A stretch of DNA of 64,000 bases from Prevotella sp. (lineage in GTDB: Bacteria > Bacteroidota > Bacteroidia > Bacteroidales > Bacteroidaceae): NCBI GenBank assembly GCA_017561825.1, contig JAFZBK010000067.1, forward strand, positions 62,001 to 126,000, given 5' to 3'. Of the stretch, positions 44,151 to 51,443 are shown piece by piece (position 1 is the first letter of the stretch; every line of letters begins with the position of its first letter). The position numbers and the translations under genes are program-made. The notes under the pieces were generated by a model. That model was not told the origin of the DNA and did not search any database. It saw only the letters and a list, made by a program, of their open reading frames with translations.

Positions 44151-44775
44151 TGAATGGTGTACGGTTTAGAATGGAACGTCCTAATGTTACTTCATCGGTA
44201 TATTCAAGCTCATCACCCACGGAGATGCCACGGGCAATCACACTGAGCTTAACATCATACTGTGCCAGCTTGCGAGAGATATAGAAGTTCGTGGTGTCGC
44301 CCTCCATCGTACTGCTCAGGGCGAAGATCACCTCATCAACACCACCTTCTTCCACACGCTTTACCAACGAGTCGATCTCGATATCCGACGGACCGATTCC
44401 CTCCATCGGTGAGATGATGCCGCCTAATACATGATACAGTCCGTGGTATTGCTGGGTGTTCTCGATGGCCATCACGTCGCGGATATTCTCCACCACGCAG
44501 ATCACAGAGGTGTCACGACGCTGATCAGCACAGATCGGACAGAGGTCGGTATCACTGATGTTATGACAAACCCTGCAGTACTTCACTTCCTTCCGCATCC
44601 TACTGATTGCCTGCGAGAACAGCTCCACCTCTTCTGTATCCTGACGGAGCAGATGCAGTACCAGTCGTAAGGCTGTCTTACGACCGATACCTGGTAACTT
44701 GGCGAACTCCTCTACGGCGTTCTCCAATAACTGGGAAGGATATGGTGTGCCTTCGTTGGCAACGGATTGGGACAT
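44143..44775 (-). CDS. recR: Recombination protein RecR
   Basis: About 210 residues with the helix-hairpin-helix [20 protein letters not shown], the four-Cys zinc finger [16 protein letters not shown], and the Toprim domain ([29 protein letters not shown]). It acts with RecF/RecO at gaps in DNA repair. The ATG at 44775 leaves a short leader after the -7 box at 44793-44800; an ATG three codons upstream (44784) is nearly at the transcription start. Confidence 0.95.
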   Translation of the reverse strand: MSQSVANEGTPYPSQLLENAVEEFAKLPGIGRKTALRLVLHLLRQDTEEVELFSQAISRMRKEVKYCRVCHNISDTDLCPICADQRRDTSVICVVENIRDVMAIENTQQYHGLYHVLGGIISPMEGIGPSDIEIDSLVKRVEEGGVDEVIFALSSTMEGDTTNFYISRKLAQYDVKLSVIARGISVGDELEYTDEVTLGRSILNRTPFNG

Positions 44776-44792
44776 AGAATGCAATTTTGGTG

Positions 44793-44800
44793 CAAAGTTA
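44793..44800 (-). promoter_or_regulatory. -7 box of recR promoter
   Basis: TAACTTTG on the minus strand, 18 bp ahead of the start at 44775. A clear -33 element is not seen. Confidence 0.5.
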
Positions 44801-44854
44801 CGAAATTATTCGTGTTTTTTCGTAACATTGCGATAAAAGTCGCGACTTTTTCCG

Positions 44855-44862
44855 TAACTTTG
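44855..44862 (+). promoter_or_regulatory. -7 box of engB promoter
   Basis: TAACTTTG 18 bp ahead of the engB ATG, divergent from recR; the two -7 boxes are about 55 bp apart. The nearest TTG (44828-44830) is 24 bp upstream, longer than usual. Confidence 0.5.
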
Positions 44863-44879
44863 CAGAAAATTTCAATGTT

Positions 44880-45491
44880 ATGGATATTAAGAAAGCAGAA
44901 TTCGTGGTGAGCAACCCCAGTGTACTCACCTGTCCGAAAGACACCAAGCCGGAGTATGCCTTCATCGGCAGGAGCAATGTCGGCAAGTCGAGTCTGATCA
45001 ATATGCTCTGTGGCAGGAAGAACCTGGCCAAGACTTCATCCACGCCTGGTAAGACCCTGCTCATCAATCACTTCATCGTAAACAACGAGTGGTACTTGGT
45101 TGACCTCCCCGGCTATGGCTATGCCAAGCAGAGCAAGACCACCCGACAGAAGCTGGAGCAGATGATTTCCTCGTATATCCTACAGCGTGAACAACTCATC
45201 AACGTGTTCGTACTGATCGATATCCGTCACGATCCGCAGGTTATCGACCGTGAGTTCATCGACTGGTTAGGACAGAGCAATATCCCCTTCTCCATCATCT
45301 TCACCAAGGCTGACAAGCTCGGACCCGTGAAGGCAAAGATGAACGCAGAGGCTTATATGTCGAAACTGGAGGATACCTGGGAGATTCTTCCACCTTATTT
45401 TATTACTTCGGCTGAGAAGAAGACGGGACGCGATGAGGTGCTCGACTATATCGACAACATCAACAAACAGTTGAAGAACCCCACGGAATAA
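44880..45491 (+). CDS. engB: Ribosome biogenesis GTPase EngB/YsxC
   Basis: The 203-residue product is a small GTPase with G1 [11 protein letters not shown]3 DLPGYGYA, G4 TKAD and the family-typical [15 protein letters not shown]. It helps assemble the 50S ribosomal subunit. It is followed by the ABC-F gene after 6 bp. Confidence 0.96.
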   Translation: MDIKKAEFVVSNPSVLTCPKDTKPEYAFIGRSNVGKSSLINMLCGRKNLAKTSSTPGKTLLINHFIVNNEWYLVDLPGYGYAKQSKTTRQKLEQMISSYILQREQLINVFVLIDIRHDPQVIDREFIDWLGQSNIPFSIIFTKADKLGPVKAKMNAEAYMSKLEDTWEILPPYFITSAEKKTGRDEVLDYIDNINKQLKNPTE

Positions 45492-45497
45492 CATAGT

Positions 45498-47288
45498 ATG
45501 GCTGTTCCCTTCCTTGACGTACAAGATCTCACGAAATCGTTCGGCGCTCAGGTGCTGTTCGAGCATATCTCGTTCAGCATTGCCGAAGGACAGAGGGTTG
45601 GTCTGATTGCGCAGAACGGTACGGGTAAATCCACCTTGCTGTCGGTACTGACAGGTAAGGAGGGGTATGACGACGGGAAGATCATCTTCCGTCGTGATTT
45701 GAAGGTGGCCATGCTGGAACAGTCGCCTGTTTTCGATCCTGACGAGATAGTTATTGATGCCTGCTTTAATCATCAAGGCGAAGAGGAGAAAGTGCTGCGT
45801 GCCAAGCAGATCCTGACACAACTGAAGATCCGCAACCTGCAGCAACCGATGGGACAGCTCAGTGGCGGTCAGCAGAAACGGGTGGCCCTGGCCAACGTAC
45901 TGATTACGGAACCTGACCTGCTCATCCTTGATGAGCCCACCAACCACCTCGACCTGGAGATGATTGAATGGCTCGAAGGCTACCTGTCAAGAGGGAACAA
46001 GACACTGCTGATGGTAACACACGACCGCTATTTCCTCGACAAGGTGTGTAACCTGATTCTAGAACTCGACAACCGCACCATCTATACCTACCGTGGCAAC
46101 TACGCGTATTATCTGGAGAAACGTCAGGAACGGATTGACAACACCCGCGCTGAGATCATGCGGGCCAACAACCTGTACCGACGGGAACTGGAGTGGATGC
46201 GCAGAATGCCCCAGGCCCGAGGGCATAAGGCCCGCTACCGCGAGGAGGCGTTCTACGAACTGGAAAAGATCGCCAAACAACGTCTTGAGGAACGACAGAT
46301 CCGTCTGAAATCACGCAATGTCTATATCGGCTCGAAGATCTTCGAGTGTCAGTATGTGTCAAAAGCCTTCCCCTCAACCGTTATCCTGAAAGACTTTTAC
46401 TATAACTTCTCGCGTTTCGAGAAGATGGGTATCGTGGGTAATAACGGTACAGGAAAGAGTACATTCATCAAGATGCTCCTCGGCTTGGAGCCCATCGACA
46501 GCGGTAAGTTCGATATCGGTGATACGGTGCGCTTCGGCTATTTCTCGCAGGAAGGATTGCAGTTCAATGAACAGCAGAAGGTCATCGACACAATCACCGA
46601 CATTGCAGAATATATCGACATGGGCGGCGGTCAGCACCTCTCGGCCTCGCAGTTCCTGCAGCATTTCCTGTTCACTCCAGAACAGCAGCATAACTATGTC
46701 TATAAGCTCTCGGGGGGAGAGAAACGCAAGCTCTACCTGTGTACGGTGTTGATGAAGAACCCTAACTTCCTCGTGCTTGATGAGCCCACCAACGACTTAG
46801 ACATCCAGACCTTGCAGATCTTGGAGGAATACTTAGCTGACTTCCCCGGCTGTGTTATCGTGGTGAGTCACGACCGCTATTTCATGGACAAGGTGGTGGA
46901 TCATCTTCTGGTATTCAAGGGCGATGGTGTCATCAAGGATTTCCCTGGTAACTATACGCAGTACAGGATGTACGCGGATAGTATGGAACAGAAAGAGAAG
47001 GATGAGAAGACTGCCACGAAACCAAAGAAGAATCCATCCAACCGAACGGAACAAGTTGCTCCAGACAGTGAACGAAAACGACTCACCTACAAGGAACGAC
47101 TGGAGCTGGCGCAACTGGAGAAAGATATTGCCGCACTGGAAGAGCAACAGAAACATATTGAGGAAGCCCTCTGCAGCGGTACCCTATCCGTTGATGAACT
47201 CACAGAAAAAAGCAAGCTCCTCTCGTCGCTCAAGAATGAGATTGACGAGAAGAGCATGCGTTGGCTTGAGCTGGATGAGCTCGCCTAA
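45498..47288 (+). CDS. ABC-F ATPase (Uup-like)
   Basis: The 596-residue product has two ABC domains: Walker A AQNGTGKSTLL and GNNGTGKSTFI; signatures LSGGQQKRVALAN and LSGGEKRKLYLC; Walker B LLILDEPTNHLDL and FLVLDEPTNDLDI. An interdomain linker with RRELEWMRRMPQARGHKARYR and a C-terminal Lys/Glu coiled coil (from about residue 545) match Uup. ABC-F proteins act on the ribosome; Uup has also been linked to DNA or ribosome handling. It lies 6 bp after engB. Confidence 0.93.
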   Translation: MAVPFLDVQDLTKSFGAQVLFEHISFSIAEGQRVGLIAQNGTGKSTLLSVLTGKEGYDDGKIIFRRDLKVAMLEQSPVFDPDEIVIDACFNHQGEEEKVLRAKQILTQLKIRNLQQPMGQLSGGQQKRVALANVLITEPDLLILDEPTNHLDLEMIEWLEGYLSRGNKTLLMVTHDRYFLDKVCNLILELDNRTIYTYRGNYAYYLEKRQERIDNTRAEIMRANNLYRRELEWMRRMPQARGHKARYREEAFYELEKIAKQRLEERQIRLKSRNVYIGSKIFECQYVSKAFPSTVILKDFYYNFSRFEKMGIVGNNGTGKSTFIKMLLGLEPIDSGKFDIGDTVRFGYFSQEGLQFNEQQKVIDTITDIAEYIDMGGGQHLSASQFLQHFLFTPEQQHNYVYKLSGGEKRKLYLCTVLMKNPNFLVLDEPTNDLDIQTLQILEEYLADFPGCVIVVSHDRYFMDKVVDHLLVFKGDGVIKDFPGNYTQYRMYADSMEQKEKDEKTATKPKKNPSNRTEQVAPDSERKRLTYKERLELAQLEKDIAALEEQQKHIEEALCSGTLSVDELTEKSKLLSSLKNEIDEKSMRWLELDELA

Positions 47289-47322
47289 TACTTGAAACCT
47301 GTCACTTGAAACTTGTCACTTG

Positions 47323-48840
47323 TCACTGATGCTGCTCGCGCAACAGGTCGTTAACGGTCTTCACCGGATTGAAGGTGGAAAGCGGTACTTCCACAAACAC
47401 CGTACTCCAGTTACTCATCGCACCGTTCCACAAGCCAGGAAGCTCCAGAGCCTTCAGTTCTTTTCCTCCCTTACTCTTACTGCTGATGAAACCCGTTGTC
47501 TTGTCAACAAATGCAGGCAGATCAAACGGCTCACCCTTGTAGTTCTTCACGGCACAAACCAGATCTACGGGATTGAAGTGCGTACCCTCGGTGAACATCT
47601 TCATGTACGCCTCGTTGGTCTTATCAATCTGACTGCTTTCCAGAATCTGTAACGATACCGTTCCATCCTGGTTGTACGTCAGGAACGGACCGCCACCAGG
47701 CTCACCCACGTTCTTCACGACACCGCAGACACGCATCGGACGGTTCAGCTTCTCACGCAGATAGATCACAAGTTCGGCATCTTCCAGCTCCTTGATATCG
47801 TTCTTACGGCAGCAGAGGTCACGCTGCACAAAGCGGATGATCTCCTCTAACTTCTCGTGGTTATACTGACCGCTGTCGAGCAAGCGCAGATAAGCAAAGG
47901 CTTTCTGCTGCAACGATACCAGTACGCCGGCAATCACCTGCTTGTACTCCACGGTATCACTCTTCAGACGGTCGGGCACCACATTATCAATGTTCTTGAT
48001 GAAGATCACATCAGCATCAATCTCGTTGAGGTTCTCAATCAACGCACCATGACCACCCGGACGGAACAGCAGGGAGCCGTCATCATTCCTAAATGGTGTA
48101 TTATCTGCATTGGCAGCTACGGTATCAGTACTCGGCTTCTGCTCAGAGAAGGAGATGTTATACTTGATGCCGTATTTACGTGCCAGACCGTCTTTCTTCT
48201 CGGCCACCTTCTTCTCAAAGAAGCCGATGTGCTCATGACTCACTGTGAAATGCACGTTGGCCTCACCGTTGCTGGCTGCATAGAGCGCACCTTCCACCAG
48301 ATGTTCCTCCATAGGAGTGCGCGGTCCTTCAGGATACTTATGGAACAACAGCATGCCCTTGGGCAACTGACCGTAGTTCAAGCCTTCGGCACGGAGCATA
48401 TTGGCAGCTACAGCCTTATACTGACCGTCGGCTATCAAGGCCTTGATGCCCTTTCCTTCGTTCTTCAGACAGGCGGCATCCAACGCATCATAGAAGGCGA
48501 ACTTCTCCAGATTATCGAAATACTTCTTCTCGAAATCGGTGGTTGGCACATCATAGGGAGCATCCACAAAAGCGAACATATCCTTGAACATTCTGCTGGC
48601 CGCGCCACTGGCAGGAACGAACTTCACGATCTTCTTCCCCTCTGCCTTATAGGCATTCCAGGCATCAACCATCCGCTGACGCTCCTCTGCATCAGGGGCG
48701 ATGATACCATGCCCAATACTGGCGGCTGCCTCCAGTTTCAAGAACGGGAAACCAGTCTTAAACTCCTCCAACTGCATATTAATCTGCTCTTCAGAAATCC
48801 CCTTCAGAGCTATTTGTTCTAAGTCTTGTTTTGATAGCAT
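47323..48840 (-). CDS. DUF4301 family protein
   Basis: A 505-residue soluble protein with the DUF4301-typical start MLSKQDLEQIALKGISEEQI, a VKFVPASGAASRMFKDMF stretch (P-loop-like), FRPGGHGALIENLNEIDADVIFIKNIDNVVPD and a final SNWSTVFVEVPLSTFNPVKTVNDLL. The FxPxGGAxSRM and GGHGALIENL motifs resemble sugar nucleotidyltransferase-like folds, but the activity is unknown. It is widespread in Bacteroidetes and has its own promoter. Confidence 0.85.
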   Translation of the reverse strand: MLSKQDLEQIALKGISEEQINMQLEEFKTGFPFLKLEAAASIGHGIIAPDAEERQRMVDAWNAYKAEGKKIVKFVPASGAASRMFKDMFAFVDAPYDVPTTDFEKKYFDNLEKFAFYDALDAACLKNEGKGIKALIADGQYKAVAANMLRAEGLNYGQLPKGMLLFHKYPEGPRTPMEEHLVEGALYAASNGEANVHFTVSHEHIGFFEKKVAEKKDGLARKYGIKYNISFSEQKPSTDTVAANADNTPFRNDDGSLLFRPGGHGALIENLNEIDADVIFIKNIDNVVPDRLKSDTVEYKQVIAGVLVSLQQKAFAYLRLLDSGQYNHEKLEEIIRFVQRDLCCRKNDIKELEDAELVIYLREKLNRPMRVCGVVKNVGEPGGGPFLTYNQDGTVSLQILESSQIDKTNEAYMKMFTEGTHFNPVDLVCAVKNYKGEPFDLPAFVDKTTGFISSKSKGGKELKALELPGLWNGAMSNWSTVFVEVPLSTFNPVKTVNDLLREQHQ

Positions 48841-48902
48841 ATTATAGTAGTTTTAATGATTATTTTATTCCGAGACTCAGTCTCTTAGTGTAATTATTTG
48901 GG

Positions 48903-48934
48903 CAAAGATAGTAATAAGTAAGCAATCTTCCAAA
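48903..48934 (-). promoter_or_regulatory. Promoter of the DUF4301 gene
   Basis: Minus strand TTTG (48931-48934), 20 bp, TATCTTTG (48903-48910), about 60 bp upstream of the start. Confidence 0.7.
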
Positions 48935-48961
48935 TTTTTTTTGCTTTTCCTTTAATTCTCA

Positions 48962-48994
48962 CTCGGCATCGCCGCCACATCCTACTTCGTCATT
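48962..48994. repeat. 33-bp intergenic repeat, copy 1
   Basis: CTCGGCATCGCCGcCACATC...TTCGTCATT; the second copy is at 49481-49513 with one mismatch. Both follow a TTAATTCT sequence. One copy lies downstream of the orphan antitoxin gene, the other inside the truncated Abi-like reading frame. Confidence 0.8.
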
Positions 48995-49011
48995 TAAAAT
49001 AATGCCAGATG

Positions 49012-49347
49012 TCACCCCTCAGCAGCAAATTCAGGTTCAAACTCGAAGGCAGGTTTTTCCACAAGTACCTCAATACTCACCTTGCCTCCAAGGCCTTTCT
49101 CAACAATATCGAAAAGTGTAGTCAGAGTGATATTGCTTCCGTCATTCTCCACCTTGGAGATGAAGGATCTCTTCTTGTTGATTCTTGAAGCCAATTCTTC
49201 CTGAGTCATATTCAGTTGTTTGCGGGCCTCACGTATTTTCAGACCAACCCTAAAAGACTGCAATTCGTGCTCAAGCGTATCACGTTCTGCAGACCCCACC
49301 TTACCAAAGACTTCATCTTTGATTTCGTCAAAAGTACGAGTTCTCAT
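49012..49347 (-). CDS. XRE-family HigA-like antitoxin (orphan)
   Basis: The 111-residue product has a helix-turn-helix: LKIREARKQLNMTQEELASRINKKRSFISKVEND, then the HigA-like tail LTTLFDIVEKGLGGKVSIEV. Such proteins usually follow a RelE/HigB-type toxin gene and repress the pair. Here the upstream frame is reduced to 24 codons (49328-49402) and ends 20 bp inside this gene, so the antitoxin seems to have lost its toxin. The transcript should begin at the promoter 49408-49439. Confidence 0.8.
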   Translation of the reverse strand: MRTRTFDEIKDEVFGKVGSAERDTLEHELQSFRVGLKIREARKQLNMTQEELASRINKKRSFISKVENDGSNITLTTLFDIVEKGLGGKVSIEVLVEKPAFEFEPEFAAEG

Positions 49348-49402
49348 TTCTTTTCTCCTTTATATACTCATCATAGGTGATAACAGTTCTAACCTTTTCC
49401 AT
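49328..49402 (-). pseudogene. Remnant of a RelE/HigB-like toxin gene
   Basis: A 24-codon frame, MEKVRTVITYDEY followed by IKEKRNENSYF, opens at ATG 49402 and stops at 49328 inside the antitoxin gene. Its beginning resembles the N-terminus of Bacteroidetes HigB/RelE toxins and its end resembles their C-terminal (EYxKEKRNE) tail. It looks like an internal in-frame deletion that removed the catalytic core. The resemblance is judged by eye. Confidence 0.55.
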
Positions 49403-49407
49403 GGGTG

Positions 49408-49439
49408 CAAAGGTAACTTAAAAATTACATATAACCAAA
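49408..49439 (-). promoter_or_regulatory. Promoter of toxin remnant / antitoxin
   Basis: Minus strand TTTG (49436-49439), 20 bp, TACCTTTG (49408-49415), only 5 bases from the remnant ATG. The promoter overlaps the 3' end of the truncated Abi-like frame (stop at 49418). Confidence 0.7.
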
Positions 49440-49480
49440 TAAATTGATGTTTTTATGTACTTCTTCCCTCTTAATTCTTC

Positions 49481-49513
49481 CTCGGCATCGCCGACACATC
49501 CTACTTCGTCATT
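49481..49513. repeat. 33-bp intergenic repeat, copy 2
   Basis: The second copy of the repeat at 48962-48994, 32 of 33 bases identical, lying in the nonhomologous tail of the Abi-like frame. Confidence 0.8.
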
Positions 49514-49534
49514 CCTAATACCAAATTGAACAAG

Positions 49535-49563
49535 TGATGTCATTGACCTGTCCCCTTGGCATC
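49535..49563. repeat. 28/29-bp repeat, copy 1 (at the Abi breakpoint)
   Basis: TGATGTCATTGACC followed by TGTCCCCTTGGCATC. It sits at the point where Abi_2 homology ends. The other copy, with one C fewer, is at 50085-50112 next to the CRISPR array, in the same orientation. Confidence 0.85.
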
Positions 49564-49890
49564 CATTCTCCAATGCATTAAAGACTAAGATTCGCAGTCG
49601 GCGATCAAAACGATAAAGCTCGATAATGTCCTTGAAATGGATGTCTTTTCTAATGAATTCGTGTTGTTTCTCAGGATCCGCATTGTTCTGGAAGGGGTAG
49701 GTGTAAGCCCGCAGACGATAGTAACTGATGTTAGATAAGTAATTCTTGGTTAGGTCTTCATCGTCAATGATGAGTCCTCTTAACTTTAGTCTTTTCACCT
49801 GCTCTCTAATAGAGATAGGTGATTTCACATAGGGAATTCTCTCCAAATCTTCGTTGATTGTTCTCATACTATTATGATTTAAAACTCGAA

Positions 49891-49932
49891 GACCTCCCGG
49901 GTGCGCTGTTCTAACGGGAAGCGTGGGAGGTC
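49891..49932 (-). ncRNA. Structured leader RNA upstream of Abi-like gene (abiF-RNA-like)
   Basis: On the minus strand GACCTCCC pairs with GGGAGGTC (49925-49932 with 49891-49898), and within it CGCT pairs with AGCG, giving a two-part hairpin of 42 nt. It starts a few bases after the predicted transcription start and lies 23 bp before the Abi ATG. From memory, a conserved structured RNA (abiF motif) occurs next to abiF genes and belongs to that defence system. The match to that motif is by position and shape only. Confidence 0.55.
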
Positions 49933-49942
49933 ATATCGGGTG

Positions 49943-49974
49943 CAAAGATAGGAACTTTTCTTGAAACCTCCAAA
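49943..49974 (-). promoter_or_regulatory. Promoter of structured RNA / Abi-like gene
   Basis: Minus strand TTTG (49971-49974), 20 bp, TATCTTTG (49943-49950). The transcript would begin about 5 nt before the hairpin at 49891-49932. Confidence 0.75.
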
Positions 49975-50059
49975 CAAAATGGAAATTAAATACAGAAAAT
50001 AGTTCCATTATTTTGCACTATGAATAATACAGTCTAAGGATTGGAGGATTTAGAGGATT

Positions 50060-50083
50060 GGGGTACCAGGGGTTTGGTACCCC
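50060..50083. other. Perfect 8-bp hairpin next to the CRISPR array
   Basis: GGGGTACC (50060-50067), 8-nt loop, GGTACCCC (50076-50083). It lies beyond the 3' end of the array relative to crRNA transcription. There is no T-run on the minus strand, so it may slow or mark the transcript end but is not a standard terminator. Confidence 0.6.
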
Positions 50084-50084
50084 C

Positions 50085-50112
50085 TGATGTCATTGACCTG
50101 TCCCTTGGCATC
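50085..50112. repeat. 28/29-bp repeat, copy 2 (beside the CRISPR array)
   Basis: The copy of the 49535-49563 sequence with one base deleted, ending 9 bp before the first CRISPR repeat. The two copies bracket the Abi-like N-terminus, its RNA and promoter. Confidence 0.85.
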
Positions 50113-50121
50113 ATGCAAGGG

Positions 50122-51010
50122 GTTGTTTATCTCTCTTTTCCTACATCAAACCACAACAGTGGCCAGACGCGCCGACTGCGTGACTGGTTGTTTATCTCTC
50201 TTTTCCTACATCAAACCACAACCGTCTGGCCGGTGTCTCTGTCGATGCCCTGGTTGTTTATCTCTCTTTTCCTACATCAAACCACAACTAACTCGCATTT
50301 CAAAGAACTCAATCGGTGTTGTTTATCTCTCTTTTCCTACATCAAACCACAACTTCGCTTTTGTTTCATGTTTCTGATGCAAAGTTGTTTATCTCTCTTT
50401 TCCTACATCAAACCACAACTTTAACTTAAAGTGAACTTCAAGTTCTCCAGTTGTTTATCTCTCTTTTCCTACATCAAACCACAACGCAATACTGAGGGCA
50501 GTGTTTGCCAGGGCGTTGTTTATCTCTCTTTTCCTACATCAAACCACAACTCGCTATTCGTTGAGTATAGAGAAGTAACAGTTGTTTATCTCTCTTTTCC
50601 TACATCAAACCACAACCTTTCGTTCCCAAGTAACCAGCCCCGAAGAGTTGTTTATCTCTCTTTTCCTACATCAAACCACAACCGAAATGTTGAATGTTGT
50701 CTTGGTGGTGCTGTTGTTTATCTCTCTTTTCCTACATCAAACCACAACTTTTTGTTATTGGTTATGAATTTGACTATCGTTGTTTATCTCTCTTTTCCTA
50801 CATCAAACCACAACAATATGGTGTTGCTGCCTTTGCCAACAGTGTTGTTTATCTCTCTTTTCCTACATCAAACCACAACTCGGTAATGGTTTTCAGTTCA
50901 CGGGGTTTCGTTGTTTATCTCTCTTTTCCTACATCAAACCACAACTTCAACATTGATCTTAACAGTCTTGTCACGTTGTTTATCTCTCTTTTCCTACATC
51001 AAACCACAAC
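50122..51010 (-). CRISPR. Type II-C CRISPR array, 14 repeats and 13 spacers
   Basis: Fourteen identical 36-bp repeats start at 50122, 50187, 50253, 50318, 50384, 50450, 50515, 50581, 50647, 50713, 50779, 50844, 50910 and 50975, separated by 29-30-bp spacers. In crRNA orientation (minus strand) the repeat begins GTTGTGGTTTGATGTAGG and ends GATAAACAAC. The orientation is fixed by the tracrRNA anti-repeat at 56024-56045, which pairs with the first half of the minus-strand repeat. The leader side is therefore next to cas2. All spacers differ. No spacer match inside the window was noticed by eye. Confidence 0.98.
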
Positions 51011-51101
51011 CTAGGTTATTTATCTGTCTGTTTCACATGGATTTACACCTGTTTTCCTGCCCAAGAAGTGATTAATGATGTGGTATTACAGGACAAAAAT
51101 A
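51011..51101 (-). promoter_or_regulatory. CRISPR leader with promoter box and degenerate repeat
   Basis: This 91-bp gap between cas2 and the array carries a minus-strand TATTTTTG box (51094-51101) with a TTTA about 18 bp upstream in cas2, a plausible pre-crRNA promoter. From 51015 to 51049 there is a degenerate copy of the repeat (16 of the first 20 bases match, about 25 of 36 with a short gap), only 4 bp from the first true repeat. Confidence 0.6.
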
Positions 51102-51443
51102 CTAAAAAAACTCCAATTGTAAAGGCTCTGTAAGCACTTTTTTCTTCTTTTCCTTTCCCCAGAAGTTCACAATATCTCCATACTGCTTGTCTGTAACGCT
51201 AAGGATACTCACCATCCCTGTTTCTGGGACAAAGGCTTTTACCCTTTTTATATGGACAGCCTGACTTTCATAAGATGCACAGTGCCGTATATAAACAGAG
51301 TATTGCAACATCACAAAACCATCTTTCATCAAATTCTTCCGGAATAGTGATGCTATCTTACGCTCTTTCTTTGTTACGACAGGCAAATCAAAAAACACAA
51401 ACAGCCACATAATATGGTATGCATTTAGACGGACTTCACTCAT
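51102..51443 (-). CDS. cas2: CRISPR-associated endonuclease Cas2
   Basis: The 113-residue product has the Cas2 ferredoxin-like start AYHIMWLFVFFDLPV (catalytic Asp in FFDLP) and the basic KKERKIASLFRKNLMKDGF. It forms the spacer-integration complex with Cas1. Its ATG overlaps the cas1 stop by 4 bp. Confidence 0.95.
   Translation of the reverse strand: MSEVRLNAYHIMWLFVFFDLPVVTKKERKIASLFRKNLMKDGFVMLQYSVYIRHCASYESQAVHIKRVKAFVPETGMVSILSVTDKQYGDIVNFWGKEKKKKVLTEPLQLEFF

Larger units (their letters stand above)
49418..49867 (-). pseudogene. Truncated Abi_2/AbiF-like abortive-infection gene
   Basis: The first 105 or so residues match the N-terminal part of the Abi_2 (AbiD/AbiF) family: ISIREQVKRLKLRGLIIDDED, YLSNISYYRLRAYTYPFQ, FKDIIELYRFDRRLRILVFNALE. 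Homology stops at LENG, and the rest of the frame (CQGDRSMTSLVQFG...) reads through intergenic repeats (49535-49563 and 49481-49513). The usual protein is about 300 residues, so about two thirds are lost. The upstream promoter (49943-49974) and a structured leader (49891-49932) remain. Confidence 0.75.

Noticed and set aside
50060-50083. Terminator for the pre-crRNA
   Set aside because: The hairpin is perfect but no T-run follows on the minus strand, so it is listed only as a hairpin.
50041-51014. Long open frames across the CRISPR array with a periodic YLSFPTSNHN-like peptide
   Set aside because: They are translations of the 36-bp repeats; the array structure and tracrRNA pairing explain the sequence.
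51051-51080. A guide-like segment before the degenerate leader repeat that might target the cas9 promoter (as in autoregulating crRNA-like RNAs)
   Set aside because: No convincing match to 55936-56020 was seen by eye, and the tracr-pairing half of the degenerate repeat is poorly kept.
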